DNA of 64,000 bases from Thinopyrum elongatum (Eukaryota > Streptophyta > Magnoliopsida > Poales > Poaceae): NCBI GenBank assembly GCA_011799875.1, contig CM022303.1, forward strand, positions 69,252,870 through 69,316,869. Reading direction: 5' to 3'. Below are positions 19,200-31,104 of the stretch, one piece after another. The translations under genes were made by a program, and so were the position numbers. Numbering within the stretch: position 1 is the first letter of the stretch; each line of letters opens with the position of its first letter. The notes beneath the pieces were generated by a model that was given only the letters and a program-made list of their open reading frames with translations, ran no database searches and was not told the DNA's origin.

Positions 19200-20288
19200 A
19201 AGATTCTTTTTGTTTTTTTATTTTGGTTTTTATTGTTTCTTCATTTGTTTTCTTAGCTTTTCACGGGTTTATTCGTCTCTTTAACGGTTTTTCCCTTTTT
19301 TTCCTTTTTTTCTTTATCTCTTTCTCGGTTTTCACTGTTTTTTTTATTTTCTTTCTTTCTTCATTTTTCTTTGTTTCTTTCTTGGTTTCCATCCATTTTC
19401 TTTATTTTTTTTGTTTCTTTCTTGGTTTTCACTTTTGCCTTTCTATTGCATCGGATTTTTCGGCTTTCATTCTCTCTTTTTTGTTTCTTTATTTTTTCCT
19501 TTTTGATTTTTATTGTGTTTCTTCATTTTCTTTGTTTTTTTATCAATTTTCATCACCTTCTGTATTGTTCAACACATGTCAACTTGTTTTAGCACATTCA
19601 GCATTTTTCATATACATCAAAAATATATTTTATACACATTTAAATATTTTAAATACATGATTAACATGTTTTGAAAACTTATTATATTATGACTATTTTT
19701 TCCATACACATTGTAAATTTTTGGTATATATCAAATACATTTTAAAACAATAATCATTTTTTGAATACATGGTCAACATTTTTTAATACACGTGAATTTT
19801 TGTAATGGCAATAAACATTTCTTCACCAATAATGTACATTTTCATATACATCAGAAACATTTTTATATACATGTTTAACATTTTTTCAAATACAAATTAA
19901 CTTTTTAAAATTTGTTGTTGATGTTTAATTTTATTTAATGTACATTGTACATTTTTTGTATACACTACAAACATTTTTCTATACACGTTTAACATTTTTT
20001 AAATACATTATCAACATTTTTTTCATGCACATTGTTTTTCTGTATATATTTTCATATACATGACAACATTATATTATATATATATATATAATATATATAT
20101 ATATATATTATATATATAATATAATTATTGCTTGATTAAAAATCCAAATGCTTGATTAACTTTTAAAATACATGATCACTTTTAACACATATTTTTTGTT
20201 AGATGAGAAACATTTTACATATACATATTTAACAATTTTGAAATGCTTGGTTAACATTTTTTAAATATTTTATGTAAAGTGATTTTTG

Positions 20289-20323
<35 letters not shown>

Positions 20324-20330
20324 GAATATT
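19200..20330. repeat. T-rich and AT-rich degenerate repeat tract
   Basis: Positions 19200-19560 are almost all T/C (TTTCTTTGTTT-like) on the + strand. Positions 19590-20290 are degenerate units of about 30-40 bp with a CATTTTTNATATACAT core. (TA)n runs occur at about 20070-20125 and 20290-20322. A 185-codon Phe/Ser-rich frame here is a composition artefact. Confidence 0.6.
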
Positions 20331-20775
20331 TGGAAGTATAAACAAAGAAAGTAATAAAAAAACGAGACAGTGGCAGACCCATTAGGGAGGCGCATGATAT
20401 GAGCAGACACTAGATTTTGCTATATTGTCTCAAAAAAAAAAACTAGATTTTGCTATAAGCGAGGCATGTGCTGCCCCTTTAAAACATATGCAAAGCGGTC
20501 CAGTTCCTCGCCCTTGAGAGAGATGGAACAGGTCCCACATGATCAGTCCCAATAGGGCCAGCCCTAATAGTTTGGAGACCTTAGTACGAATTTTATACAA
20601 TGGACCTAACTCCTATAGTAGGGGCAACTGATAATTTCAGTAGTATTTATTGCATATCGTGAAAATCATTATGAAGTCATAATTATATGAGAAAATGTAA
20701 TTTTAATTATCAATGAAGTCTTCTTAATATACAATGTATCTGTAATTAAACGATTTAGATGATGGTTATAATATA
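20331..20775. other. Intergenic DNA before the young copia insertion
   Basis: No gene is seen. A short direct repeat CTAGATTTTGCTATA occurs at 20411-20425 and 20442-20456 around an A10 run. Confidence 0.4.
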
Positions 20776-20780
20776 CATAT

Positions 20781-23700
20781 TGATAGTTTGAGATATTGGA
20801 GAATAATTGTTGTATTGATTGGGGCCTCAAGGGCTGTTTATATAGATTACAAAGCTTGGGCTCCAAGACTAGACTAATAGAGATAGATTACAATACGAAT
20901 AGCCTTATACTCTAATATCCCCCCGCAGTCTCAACGCCAGGTGAAACGATGTTGAGACTGGAGCGTATGTCGGTGAACGATGCAGTCGGAAGTCCTTTGG
21001 TAAAAATGTCAGCAAATTGGGCACTTGTGGGAACATGAAGAACGCGAACCTCACCAAGAGCCACCTTTTCACGAACAAAGTGAATGTCAATCTCAATGTG
21101 CTTGGTGCGCCGATGTTGAACTGGATTGGAAGCCATGTAGACTGCAGAGATGTTATCACAGTAAACTATGGTAGCACGCGCAAGCGGACGATGAAGTTCA
21201 ACGAGAAGCTGTCGCAGCCAGACCGCCTCGGCCACAGCATGAGCAACCGCCCTATACTCAGCCTCAGCAGAAGACCTGGAAACTGTTACCTGCCTTTTAG
21301 AACACCAAGAAACAAGATTATCACCCAAATAAACGCAAAATCCGGATGTAGATCGTCGAGTATCTGGACAACCTGCCCAATCTGCATCAGAATAAACTGT
21401 CAAGCTTGTAGGAGAAGAAGAATTAATGAGAAGACCATGATCAAGAGTGCCTTTTAAATAGCGAAGAATGCGTCTGACATGAGCAAGATGAGGAGCACGA
21501 GGGTCATGCATAAAGAGACATGCTTGCTGAACAGAATAAGAGATATCAGGGCAAGTAAGAGTGGCATATTGAAGAGCGCCAGTGATGCTACGATATAAAG
21601 TGGGATCGGAAACAGGATCACCATCAGCCGACAGTTTAGCACCGATGTCGGCTGGGGTACGAGAGGGTTGACAATCAGACATACCAGAACGAGAAAGCAA
21701 GTCTAAAATGTATGATAGTTGAGAAAGAAAGAGTGAAGACTTTGTGCGAGAAACAGTAATACCGAGAAAATGATGAAGAGGACCAAGATCAGTCATGGAA
21801 AACTCACGATTGAGAGAAGAGATTATATGCTGAAGAAAAGAGTCAGAACTAGCCGTGAGAATGATATCATCAACATAAAGCAAGAGGTAGGCAGTGTGAG
21901 TAGGAGACTGATAAACAAAAAGAGAAGAATCGGATTTGGAGGGAATAAAGCCTATTGTTTGAATAAAAGTAGCAAAGCGTTGAAACCATGCACGAGGAGC
22001 TTATTTAAGACCATAAAGAGATTTGTTGAGGAGACAAACAAAATTTGGAGAGGAGGGATTCTCAAAACCAGAGGGTTGCTGACAATAAACAGTTTCATTG
22101 AGAGTTCCATGAAGGAAAGCATTTTTAACATCAAGTTGATGAATAGGCCAAGAGGAGGAAACAGCAAGACTAAGAACAACACGAATAGTGCTTGGTTTAA
22201 CAACAGGAGAAAAAGTCTCATCAAAGTCAATGCCATGCTGCTGGGAGAAACCACGACACACCCAACGAGCTTTGTAATGAGCAAGAGTGCCATCGGAATG
22301 AAATTTATGACGAAAAACCCATTTTCCAGAAACAATGTTAACACCGGGAGGTTTGGGAACAAGAGTCCATGTATTATTTTGCTGAAGAGCTTCAAATTCA
22401 TCGCGCATAGCAGAAAGCCAAAGAGGATCAAGGAGAGCTCGTTTATAACTGGTAGGAATAGGAGAGATGGTTGGGGTAGCGGTAAGATTAAGACGTTTTG
22501 TGGGGAGAAGAAATCCTCGTTTTCCACGGGTGCACATGACATGATCATTAGTGGGTGGTGGTATAAGGACGGCATTGGGTGGGAATGAGGTTTCGGATGG
22601 AGGAGATGGTGAGGGAGAAGAATCAGAGGTGGTGGGTGTGGAGGTGGCTGCCGTGGTAGGATGTGGTGAGGGGAAGACGGCTGCGGTAGAGGCTGTAGTC
22701 GCGGGAGAGTTGGGGGACGGGGAAGGAGGATGGTCTGCCATGACAGAGCTAACGGTAGGCAACCCCGGCTGAGAAACGGGGCAAGATTCCATGGCGGCAG
22801 AGATGACCGAAGGATGAACTAGGGGAGAGGTTTTGGTGGTGGCGGATTGTGGTGGAGTTGGTGTTGTGGTTGTAATGACAGAAAAGGGAAAAATATTTTC
22901 ATCGAATGTGACATGACGAGAGACAAGGACACGACCAGAAGATGGATCGAAGCAACGATATCCTTTGTGATCGTCAGAAAGACCAAGGTGAATGCATGGT
23001 AGTGAGCGTGGTTCGAGTTTGTTGGAGGCGGTAGAGGCGACGTTGGGAAAGCATAGACAGCCAAAGACACGCAAAAGGGAATAGTCAGGGTGGGAGAGAA
23101 AAAGAGATTGGAAAGGCGAATAAAGAGGGCAAGTTTTAGTTGGTCGAATATTCAGAAGTAGTGTGGCGGTGCGAAGGGCTTCAACCCAAAAACGGGAAGG
23201 AAGAGAAGCTTGTAAAAGCAATGTGCGAAGAACATCATTAATAGAGCGAAGAGAGCGTTCAGCTTTACCGTTTTGAGAAGATGTATAGGGGCATGAAAAA
23301 CGAAGAAGAATGCCTTGAGAGAGAAAGAAGTTGCGGTTTTGGGTGTTGTCAAATTCACGACCATTATCACATTGAATAGATCGAATTGGCAAGCCAAAGT
23401 GTGTGAGTACATATTGTCGAAAGTTGAGAAAGATTGCATGTACTTCAGATTTAGCTCGAATAGGAAAAGTCCAAGTATAATGAGAGTAATCATCCAAGAT
23501 CACAAGATAATATTTATAGCCAGAAACACTAGGGACTGGAGAGGTCCATAAATCACAGTGAAGTAACTCAAATGGAAAAGTACTAATGGTAGTAGAGGTT
23601 CCAAAAGGTAATCTAACATGTTTGCCGCATTGACAGGCATTACAGAGAGAGGGATTATGAGGACTGCTAGAACTAGGGATAAAAAATTCTTGAAGTAAAG

Positions 23701-25680
23701 ACGTCAAAGTGTTTTTATTGGGGTGACCGAGACGACGATGCCATAGATCAACTGAGGCGAGCATGGCACGGGGGGTGGATGTGGGCGCGCCATGAAGAGG
23801 ATAAAGATCGCCCGTGCTATTGTACCGAGCGAGGACCTCCCCCGTTGTCAGATCCTTCACAGACAAACCAAAAGGGTCAAAGGCCAGAATAACTTTGTTG
23901 TCAATGCAAAATTGCCGAACAGAAATAAGATTTTTGATTATGGAAGGAACAACAAGAATATTGCGTAGAAGAAAATTGGCATGAGAGGAAGGGATGTAAG
24001 AGTGACCGGTGCATGAAACTGGGATGGTGGAGCCATCGCCAATGGTGATCGTGGAAAAAGCAGAAGGAAAACAAGCTGACAGTAAATTCATATTTGAAGA
24101 CATATGCAATGATGCACCAGAATCGAAAATCCAATCCATACCTGCGTCGTTGAGGGTAAAATTGTTCATGGCGTTGATGAAGGCGGCTTGATCCCAAGCC
24201 GGCTGTTGGGGAGGAGCAGAGGGGCTAGGAGCTTGCATGTTGACGTAGGGGAGAGCTGGCTGGTAGTATGCGTACGGGGCCTGCATGTTGCCGTAGGAGG
24301 CCGGCATGGTGTGGTAGGGCGGCGGCGGTCCTGGCGTGCTGGGAGGCGGAGTAGGAGTGGCGGTGTAAACGTGCGCCGGCGGCCTAGGTCCAAGAAGACC
24401 AGGAGAGCCGGTGGCTGGACGAAGACCGGGGCTCCACGTGCCCGTGTACGCGGGAGGGGCACCATACGGCGAAGGGGCCGACCAGGGCATCGACCAAGCC
24501 TGGACGAGGCCGGTCCAAGGGTCATGCTGAGGAGGCCATGGCGACGGAGCTGGTGGCGCTGGAGCAGTAGATGACGAGGCTGGTGCAGGTCCGGCAGAAC
24601 GAGATGCAGGAGGCCGGTAGATGGGATTCTTTCCCTTGTAGTTGGGGCTCGGGCACCAGCCTGGCGGCGGTGTAGAGGCCGCTGCGGCCGCAGCAGGAGT
24701 TGGAGGGGCGGCCGATTGCTGCGGCAGCCCAGGCGTGTGAGCTGTAGGAGAGGGAGCGGCAGCATGAAACACCTGCGGCGCCCGTTGCGCCTTGCGAGCC
24801 TGGTTCTTCTCTTCTTGCTGAAGGATGGAGCGGACCTCCTTGAAGGTGGGGTAGGGCTTGAGCATGGGGATGAAGGACTGCTGCTTCTCGAATTGATCAC
24901 CGAGACCTTGAAGAAGGGCGTTGATGAGAGTGCGATCCTCGACGTGATCGCCAAGTTCACGGAGTTCGTCGCCGATAGCCTTGATTCGCTGGCAGAAGAT
25001 GGAGACTCGGACATCTCCCTGGATGGTTGTGCGTAGCTCGGTGTTGAGCGCGTTGATGCGCGCGTCGGAGTTGTCCTGGAACAGTTGTTGAAGAGAGGCC
25101 CAGAGATCGGCGGCGGTGGCGTCATCGTCGGAGACCAGGTTGAAGAGCTCCGTGGAGATGCATGTGTAAATCCACTGGATGATGGCGAGATCATCTTTCA
25201 CCCAGCGAGGATCGGTGGGCTGCGGAGGGTAGGAGGGATCAATGTGGTGGCGTAGGCCGCAGCGCCCGAGATGGATGAGGAAGAGGTGGCGCCAATGGTA
25301 GTAGTTGTGGATGCCGAGGTCTAATGAGATCGGTATGAAGGGAGAGACGTCGGCAATGGTGTCGGCTAGGGAGAACATTGGGTTTGGAGGAGGAGGTGTT
25401 TGAGTAATTGTGGAGGAAGAGGTAGAGAGCGGGGCACCGGCGGCGCGGAACTCGGCAATGGAGAAGAGGGGCCGAGTCGGCCGGGGCGGCGGCGCGGGTG
25501 GCGAGGCCATACCAGGTGCGGAAAACCTAGGCGTCGGATACCATGATAGTTTGAGATATTGGAGAATAATTGTTGTATTGATTGGGGCCTCAAGGGCTGT
25601 TTATATAGATTACAAAGCTTGGGCTCCAAGACTAGACTAATAGAGATAGATTACAATACGAATAGCCTTATACTCTAATA
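20781..25680 (-). mobile_element. Young full-length copia retrotransposon with identical 137-bp LTRs, 4.9 kb
   Basis: The two 137-bp LTRs (20781-20917 and 25544-25680) are identical by eye. They are flanked by a perfect 5-bp target duplication CATAT (20776-20780 and 25681-25685). On the minus strand the primer-binding site TGGTATCCGACGCC abuts the 5' LTR (25543-25530), resembling the initiator-Met tRNA site. A polypurine tract (reverse of TCCCCCCGCAGTC, 20918-20930) abuts the 3' LTR. The LTR has a TATA box (reverse of TTTATATAG, 20838-20846). On the minus strand the LTR begins TATTAG rather than TG, an unusual terminus. The single long coding region has only one nonsense codon. Confidence 0.93.
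20912..25510 (-). pseudogene. Copia gag-pol polyprotein, intact except for one nonsense codon
   Basis: One frame of 1532 codons runs from 25510 to 20912 with a single internal TAA at 22003-22001. Order from the N terminus: gag (about residues 55-245), a Pro-rich spacer without a CCHC zinc knuckle (about 250-440), aspartic protease with FDSGA (about 463), a GAG-pre-integrase zinc-binding region with HRRLGH and CxxC (about 590-625), an integrase core beginning HCDLW (about 650), reverse transcriptase with QLDVKNAFLHG (about 1120) and YVDD (about 1210), and RNase H with SSAEAEYRA (about 1415). The stop falls after SLYGLK in the RT, where copia proteins normally carry Gln, so it fits a C-to-T change. 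Without read-through the YVDD and RNase H are lost. Confidence 0.9.
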
Positions 25681-25685
25681 CATAT

Positions 25686-26904
25686 ATTCAACTATAAACA
25701 ATCATTGAAAAATCTCTTGAAAAAACATTAAAGAAATATATTGTAGTGCCACAGGGTGGTGTTGGTGTAAGGATCCCCTAAGCCCCCCCCCCCTGGTGAC
25801 CGTGTAGCCGGCGGGGACGTGGGAGTTTGGCGACATCGTCTGGAAGAGCTTGAAGCACCGCGTCAGAAGCCCGATGGCGGTGGGGTGGCTCAACAACTGA
25901 TGCCAGCCAGCCAGCCAGCAGCCTTGGGCTTGCAATAAATCAAGTGATTTCTCTCTCTAGTAGTATGTCTATGTCTATGTGTGATGATGCCAGGAGTAGC
26001 CTTGGACTTGGAGGCTTCAACTGCTGCTATGTGTGATTGCCAGCAGCTAGCCTTGAACTGCTAGTGTGTGACTGATGCTCGTTGCCAGCATCCATGAATA
26101 TCGATCGATTCCCTTGAATAAATTGTTTGTGATGCAAATGCAATGCACATTGCCCATTTGATTCTTCTTCCTCCTCCTCCTCTGTTGCAGAACATAATGC
26201 ATGCTCAAGCTGAAGCGATGCCAAGACTTGCATGCTCAAAAAAACAGAGTGAAGCAGAGCAACTTGCACATGACTCGGTTGCTGAGGAAACGCAGGAGCA
26301 GATCATGTGTGCACTGGGTCTGAAACACTACATTGATCTGAGAAATTTTAGAGCGTGGAGTGTGGTGGTTTCTAAGTACCCACAGCCGCCTTGGCGTCTG
26401 CGTCTGCGTGGAGCCGGATTGAAATGAAAATCATGAAACGACTGCAGGATGGGACCTCGAGAGGATGGTCAACATCTGCAAACGCCCCATTCTCGGGCGC
26501 ATCATCCGACAGCCGGCCTGATTTTTCTTTAGGTCAACGGCCCAAAAGCGAGTTCATCATACCCCGGCACGACGCAAACTTTTGATCGGGCCTTGGTCTT
26601 CAAGGCCGCTTTCTCCCTCGTTGTGTGTTGTGCTCTGCTCTGATGGAGATTTACAATTGGAAGGTGAAGCGCTGCAACACAGAGAAGAACAATCAAGTTC
26701 CAATTCAAGTTTAAGGAATGTCACTGGATGCTTTCAATAAATCAAGCGATAATGGCAGTTACCGTAGTGTGTTAATAATAGGTATGTGATGTAATCAGTT
26801 TTTGTTGTGTTGATATGCCACTGAAAATATCTCATACAGGGTCGTTTTACAAGTCAGACAATCACAAAAATTCTATATGTGCTTGCTGCTCATTATCAAG
26901 CTAT
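25686..26904. other. Unrecognised stretch between copia and LINE; possible gene debris
   Basis: The + strand holds a piece ending WKSLKHRVRSPMAVGWLNN* (about 25830-25899). It also holds an exon-like segment after a TGTTGCAG acceptor (26182-26189) with an open frame to 26427. Neither is recognised and they are not joined by a clear intron. Repeated GATGCCAGC/TGCCAGCAGC motifs and CT-rich runs surround them. I call no gene. Confidence 0.3.
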
Positions 26905-29123
26905 GAGTCATTATATTAAGCTCAGCACAAATTTCTGCCTTCACATTGGGGCTAAAAACGATACTGCATTTTGCTTCACTCACCAGCTGCCCAGAGTTTG
27001 CACAGTATTCACCCAGTACTTGTCTCAATGAGGTTGCATTAGTCATATCTGCTTTCATCAATATTAGGGAATCATCAGCAAAAAGTAAATGTGATACCGA
27101 TGATGCATTTGGCACACCCTAACACCTTCAATGCCACGAACCTCCTCCTTATGAGCCAGAGCACTGGACAAGCCCTCTGCACATAGCAAAAACAGATAAG
27201 GGGATATAGGGTCACCTTGACGGAGGCCCCTAGTAGGGGTGAACATATCTGTTTCCTGTCCATTGAACCTTACTTTATAATTTACAGAGGTAATGCAAGC
27301 CATCACCAGAGATATAAAATCATCATGTAAGCCCAATCTCCTCATCATTCTCCCCAAGAAGATCCACTCTACATGATCATATGCTTTATGCATATCGAGC
27401 TTGACCGCACAATATCCAACTTTCCCAGTCTTTTTATTTTTAATGGTATGCATACTCTCATAGGCTATGAGCACATTGTCGGTTATTAACCTTCCTGGCA
27501 CAAAAGCACTCTGCACTGGAGATATCACTTCATCCAATATCACCTTTAGTCTCAGGGCTATCATTTTAGGGATGACCTTATATAAGACATTGCAAAGACC
27601 AATAGGCCTATATTGGGAAATAGTTTCCGGATTCTCAACCTTAGGAATTAACACAATAGCAGTATCATTCCATCCTTTAGGGATTTTCTTATTATGCAAA
27701 GCATCAAGGACTTCATTCGTGAGTGCCTCTCCAATGATATGCCAACATTTTTTAAAGAAAATAGCACGCAAACCATCCATACCTGGTGCTTTATTATCAC
27801 CAATAGAAAACAAGGCCTTTTTCACCTCATCTGCCGTATATGGCTTAAGTAGATCATCATTCATATTGCTTGTAACCCGCGGGGCCACTGTTTCAAAAAA
27901 AGCCGGGTCAGGATCATCGATCTCAGTTGAGAACAGCCCAGCAAAATAGTCTGATATGAATGGGTTTAAGTACGCAGACCCTTCGTGCCAGTTACCGTGG
28001 GCATCCTTCAATCTTGTAATTCGGTTTCTCTTTCGACGAGCAGACGCAGCATTACGAAAATAATATGTGTTTCGATCACCAAACTTAAGCCAGTCTACTC
28101 TACTCCGCAATTCCCAGTGGATCTCTTCAATCTCTAGTAGCTTCTCAACTTCCGCTGACAATTCTTTTTGTTGTGCGATATTTTCACTAGTAAGTGCTTG
28201 AGTAGCTACCTTCTCTAGCTCTTTCTGTGTGCCTCACAATTTATTCTTTGTTCGTTTCAGAACAGTTCTGTCCCACCTGTGCAAACTGTCATGTACGATC
28301 GACAACCTCGCTGCTAAAGACACCGGCTGCGCTGTAGGTCCAGAATGCTCCCAGGCACCTTGTACAATCGCAGTGAAGTCTTTTTCTTTTAACCACCTAG
28401 ATTCAAATCTCAGAAGTTTATGAACATCTCTCTCCTTTGCCATCTCCTCCCAAATCGACATAAGAATCAGCCTATGGTCAGACTCGTAGTAATTTAGATG
28501 CTGAATCACTGAATTAACAAACAGGTTATTCCATGCATCATTGGCGAGTGCCCGGTCTAACCTCTCCCGGATGTTTCCGCGATGCCAGGTGAACTTGTCG
28601 CCTAAGTAACCACAATCGCTTAATTGGCAATCATTCAAAGCATCCCGGAAAGCTTTCATATACCGTTCTGGTCTCGCTCTACCGCCTTCTTTTTCAAAGG
28701 AGTAAAGAATATCATTCAGGTCTCCCATTACTAGCCATGGCAAATCCATCCTTGCTCTTAAGTCACGTAGCCGTTGCCAGGTGAGATGTCTATCCTCCCA
28801 CCGCGGTTCCCCATAAACACCGGTAAACCGCCATCTATTCTCCAGATCATCACCGACGAAAACATCAATGAACTTATCAGATTTAAAATTCAGAGAGATC
28901 TTTATTTCGTTTCTCCAGAACAGTAGCAAGCCTCCACTTTTCCCATCACTGCAAACTACCTCCTTCTATCCATCTTCAACCTTCTACGAAGACATTCTAC
29001 CGGGAATTCATCCAAGTGGGTTTCTGACCGAAACAAGACGTCAGGACTTCTGCTCGAACATACTTCTGCCCTAACTGCCACTTCCTGTTGCAGGCCATGA
29101 CAATTGCAGCTAAGAATTCTCAT
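26905..29123 (-). pseudogene. LINE ORF2 fragment: endonuclease and reverse transcriptase
   Basis: An apurinic endonuclease-like domain (29123 to about 28450) includes SETHLDE, WLVMGDLND, FTWHRG and an SDHRLI motif. After an in-frame TGA (28236-28234) the same frame continues through WLKFGDRNT, FKKCW, YRPIGLCNV and AVKLDMHKAYDHVEW. It ends at the LFADD catalytic motif (about 27070), which needs a frame change near 27116. At least one more frameshift lies between 29123 and 28929. The catalytic Asp residues of RT (LDMHKAYD and FADD) remain, but the protein cannot be made. Confidence 0.85.
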
Positions 29124-29660
29124 GATGACCGGTCGGCCTCCGGCGAGGAGGCCGTGCTTCTGATGGTCAGTGGCGAAGGAAACTCTCGGTCAGTAAACCC
29201 GCCGGAAGGCAACAGATCCCAGCTTTTCAGCGAAGATTGACGAAAAAGCTCTCAGACAGCGGAGCTGCCGGAGGACAGAAAAAACTCTCAGTCGGCAGTG
29301 CCGCTGGAGGACAGAAAAACCCTAGCTTCCAATCGCTAGGGGATGACAAATTCTGGAGGCGGAACTCAGTCGCCAAACCTCAAAATCTCATGACCAAGCT
29401 GCTGATCCGATCAAAAGACGAACAGAGTAGAGAACGCTCCTACTTCATGTGAACATCTTCAACCATCTAACTCGTCACAGAGAGAGACCAGCGCCGATGC
29501 CTCAGACGTCGACCTGGGACAGCGAGACGCCGGCCACCCCCCCCCCCCCCCCCCCCGGCCGCCGCCAAGGAGGCGGCCGGCGGGCAGACCAGCGCAAACC
29601 CTAGTCGCCTTTCGGCCAAAAGATGCGACCTGGATCGGAATCTGTGGGAGACCGTGGTAA
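26905..29660 (-). mobile_element. Decayed L1-type LINE lacking its 3' end
   Basis: On the minus strand a GC-rich leader (29660-29500), including a C run at about 29538-29556, is followed by the endonuclease start MRILSCNCHGLQQ (29123) and reverse transcriptase. Homology to LINE ORF2 stops near 26905, just after the FADD region, so the thumb, RNase H, 3' UTR and poly(A) are missing. ORF1 between the leader and the endonuclease is also not recognisable. Most LINE copies lose the 5' end; loss of the 3' end needs a later deletion. Confidence 0.8.
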
Positions 29661-31004
29661 ATCAAACCTAGCTAGGTTTAGTATATTAAGAATAACGGAT
29701 TGGCACAAGTTTTGTCTATATATAATATGTATACTGCTTTTCATACTTGCGCTTGCAGCTATTGATCAATGAATTTCTTTTCAGCTACGGGGTAAGTACA
29801 TGTACTGATGTTCATCCACTGGAAATCATGCTTTGTCTTTCTGCTAGAGGTAGTCAATTTTTACATGCAAAGCAGTTCATTCACATGCATATGACGTGTT
29901 TGGTTGTCGTAGGAACTTTTGCCTGCATCGCATGCGTTTCTCTGATGGGTCTGACTGAGGAAAAACAGTCTAAAAATCACCATTTGCATATAGTTTGGTT
30001 GCCCGCATTTGGGCTAGCTGCATGAGGGAAATAATTTTGACCCGCCATTTGCTTGGCTGCGTTGTAGTGGGCGCACATATGACACGTTGTTTGGTTGCAA
30101 CCTGCATAAGTTCTTGTCACCAATCCTTACTAGTGGTGACCTTACCCACACAAGATCTGTACATTCAGTCCTAGCTAGAAAACAAATGACAGTTCATCCT
30201 AGCTACTATCAAATGGCAATACAAATTATTAAGAAGCATATGGCTGAATAGGGGAAAGTTCATCGGTGCTATCCATCCTTTTCCTCTTCTGGAATTGCCG
30301 ATGTTTCTTCTTCTCTTTTGCTGCTGCTATTGCTCTTCTGCTGCTCTTGCTCTTCTTCTTCTTCATATCCTTATCTGAAACCCTAGGTATGGTTCCTATA
30401 GACTGGATAGCGACGGCGTCTCGGCGTTGGCTGCATTCTTGAAGGCGTTATCTTGCTTGCTCGCGGTGTCCTTGGTTTTTGGTTAGGCGATGTTGGAATT
30501 CTTGCTAATTCGGCATTGCCGTTCTTAGCGCCTCAATACTGTTGCCCGTTGGATGCATCAAATTTGTTTCGCAGATGTTCGGGCTTGGTAGGTTTAGCTG
30601 TGATATATCCTCTGTTCGGGCCGAGCATCTCTTGTCTCTCTACTCCAGGCACCATGTTCACGCCTGCGTACATTCGTGTCATGTGTTATATCCCTCGTTA
30701 TGCTCATTCTATTCCTTCTGTCAGTGCAATGATACGTAAATTTTGCGTATTCATGAAAAAAGAAGGTTTGTCTATCCGCACAACACGGAAGGTCCATAAT
30801 TCAAACTCTCGCGGCCTAAAGTTTTTGTTGTTACTCCGTCCGACAAAATAAGAAATGCATGAAAAAAAACCAGGAACTACAAGAGAACGAGTCGATCTTA
30901 TGTAACAAAGTTGACGTAGCTTTGTTGGCATCTGCCTGAGGAACATGATGGGACATCGCATGTTCAATTCCTTAAGGCCGCAAAATATTTTTGCCTCCCT
31001 CGGC
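29661..31004 (+). other. Intergenic DNA with a probable LINE 3' end
   Basis: The segment 30590-30765 on the + strand resembles the 3' UTR of wheat LINEs, ending in CAATGATACGTAAATTTTGC, then GTATTCATG and an A run near 30756-30762. A CT/CTG-rich tract lies at 30300-30365 and a MITE-like TACTCCGTCCGACAAAATAAG near 30831-30852. No coding region is supported, and open frames at 30453-30851 have no motif. Confidence 0.35.
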
Positions 31005-31104
31005 NNNNNNNNNNNNNNNNNNNNNNNNNNNNNNNNNNNNNNNNNNNNNNNNNNNNNNNNNNNNNNNNNNNNNNNNNNNNNNNNNNNNNNNNNNNNNNNN
31101 NNNN
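31005..31104. other. Assembly gap of 100 N
   Basis: Exactly 100 N bases occupy 31005-31104, a conventional placeholder for a gap of unknown size. Sequence on either side should not be assumed contiguous. Confidence 0.99.

Noticed and set aside
19103..19660. 185-codon Phe/Ser-rich + strand frame that could look like a membrane protein
   Set aside because: It arises from a T/C-only tract (TTT and TCT codons) that grades into a degenerate AT repeat; no motif and no conserved start.
22551..22772. + strand Gly/Val-rich frame over the copia
   Set aside because: Antisense of the Pro/Ser-rich linker between integrase and RT.
24166..25194. 342-codon frame overlapping the copia gag region
   Set aside because: It lies in the wrong frame of the same strand as the well-supported gag-pol frame; the Arg/Pro-rich composition reflects the Pro-rich spacer.
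26143..26427. Open frame after a TGTTGCAG acceptor as a real exon
   Set aside because: No recognised motif, no matching upstream exon and no paralog; described only as possible gene debris.
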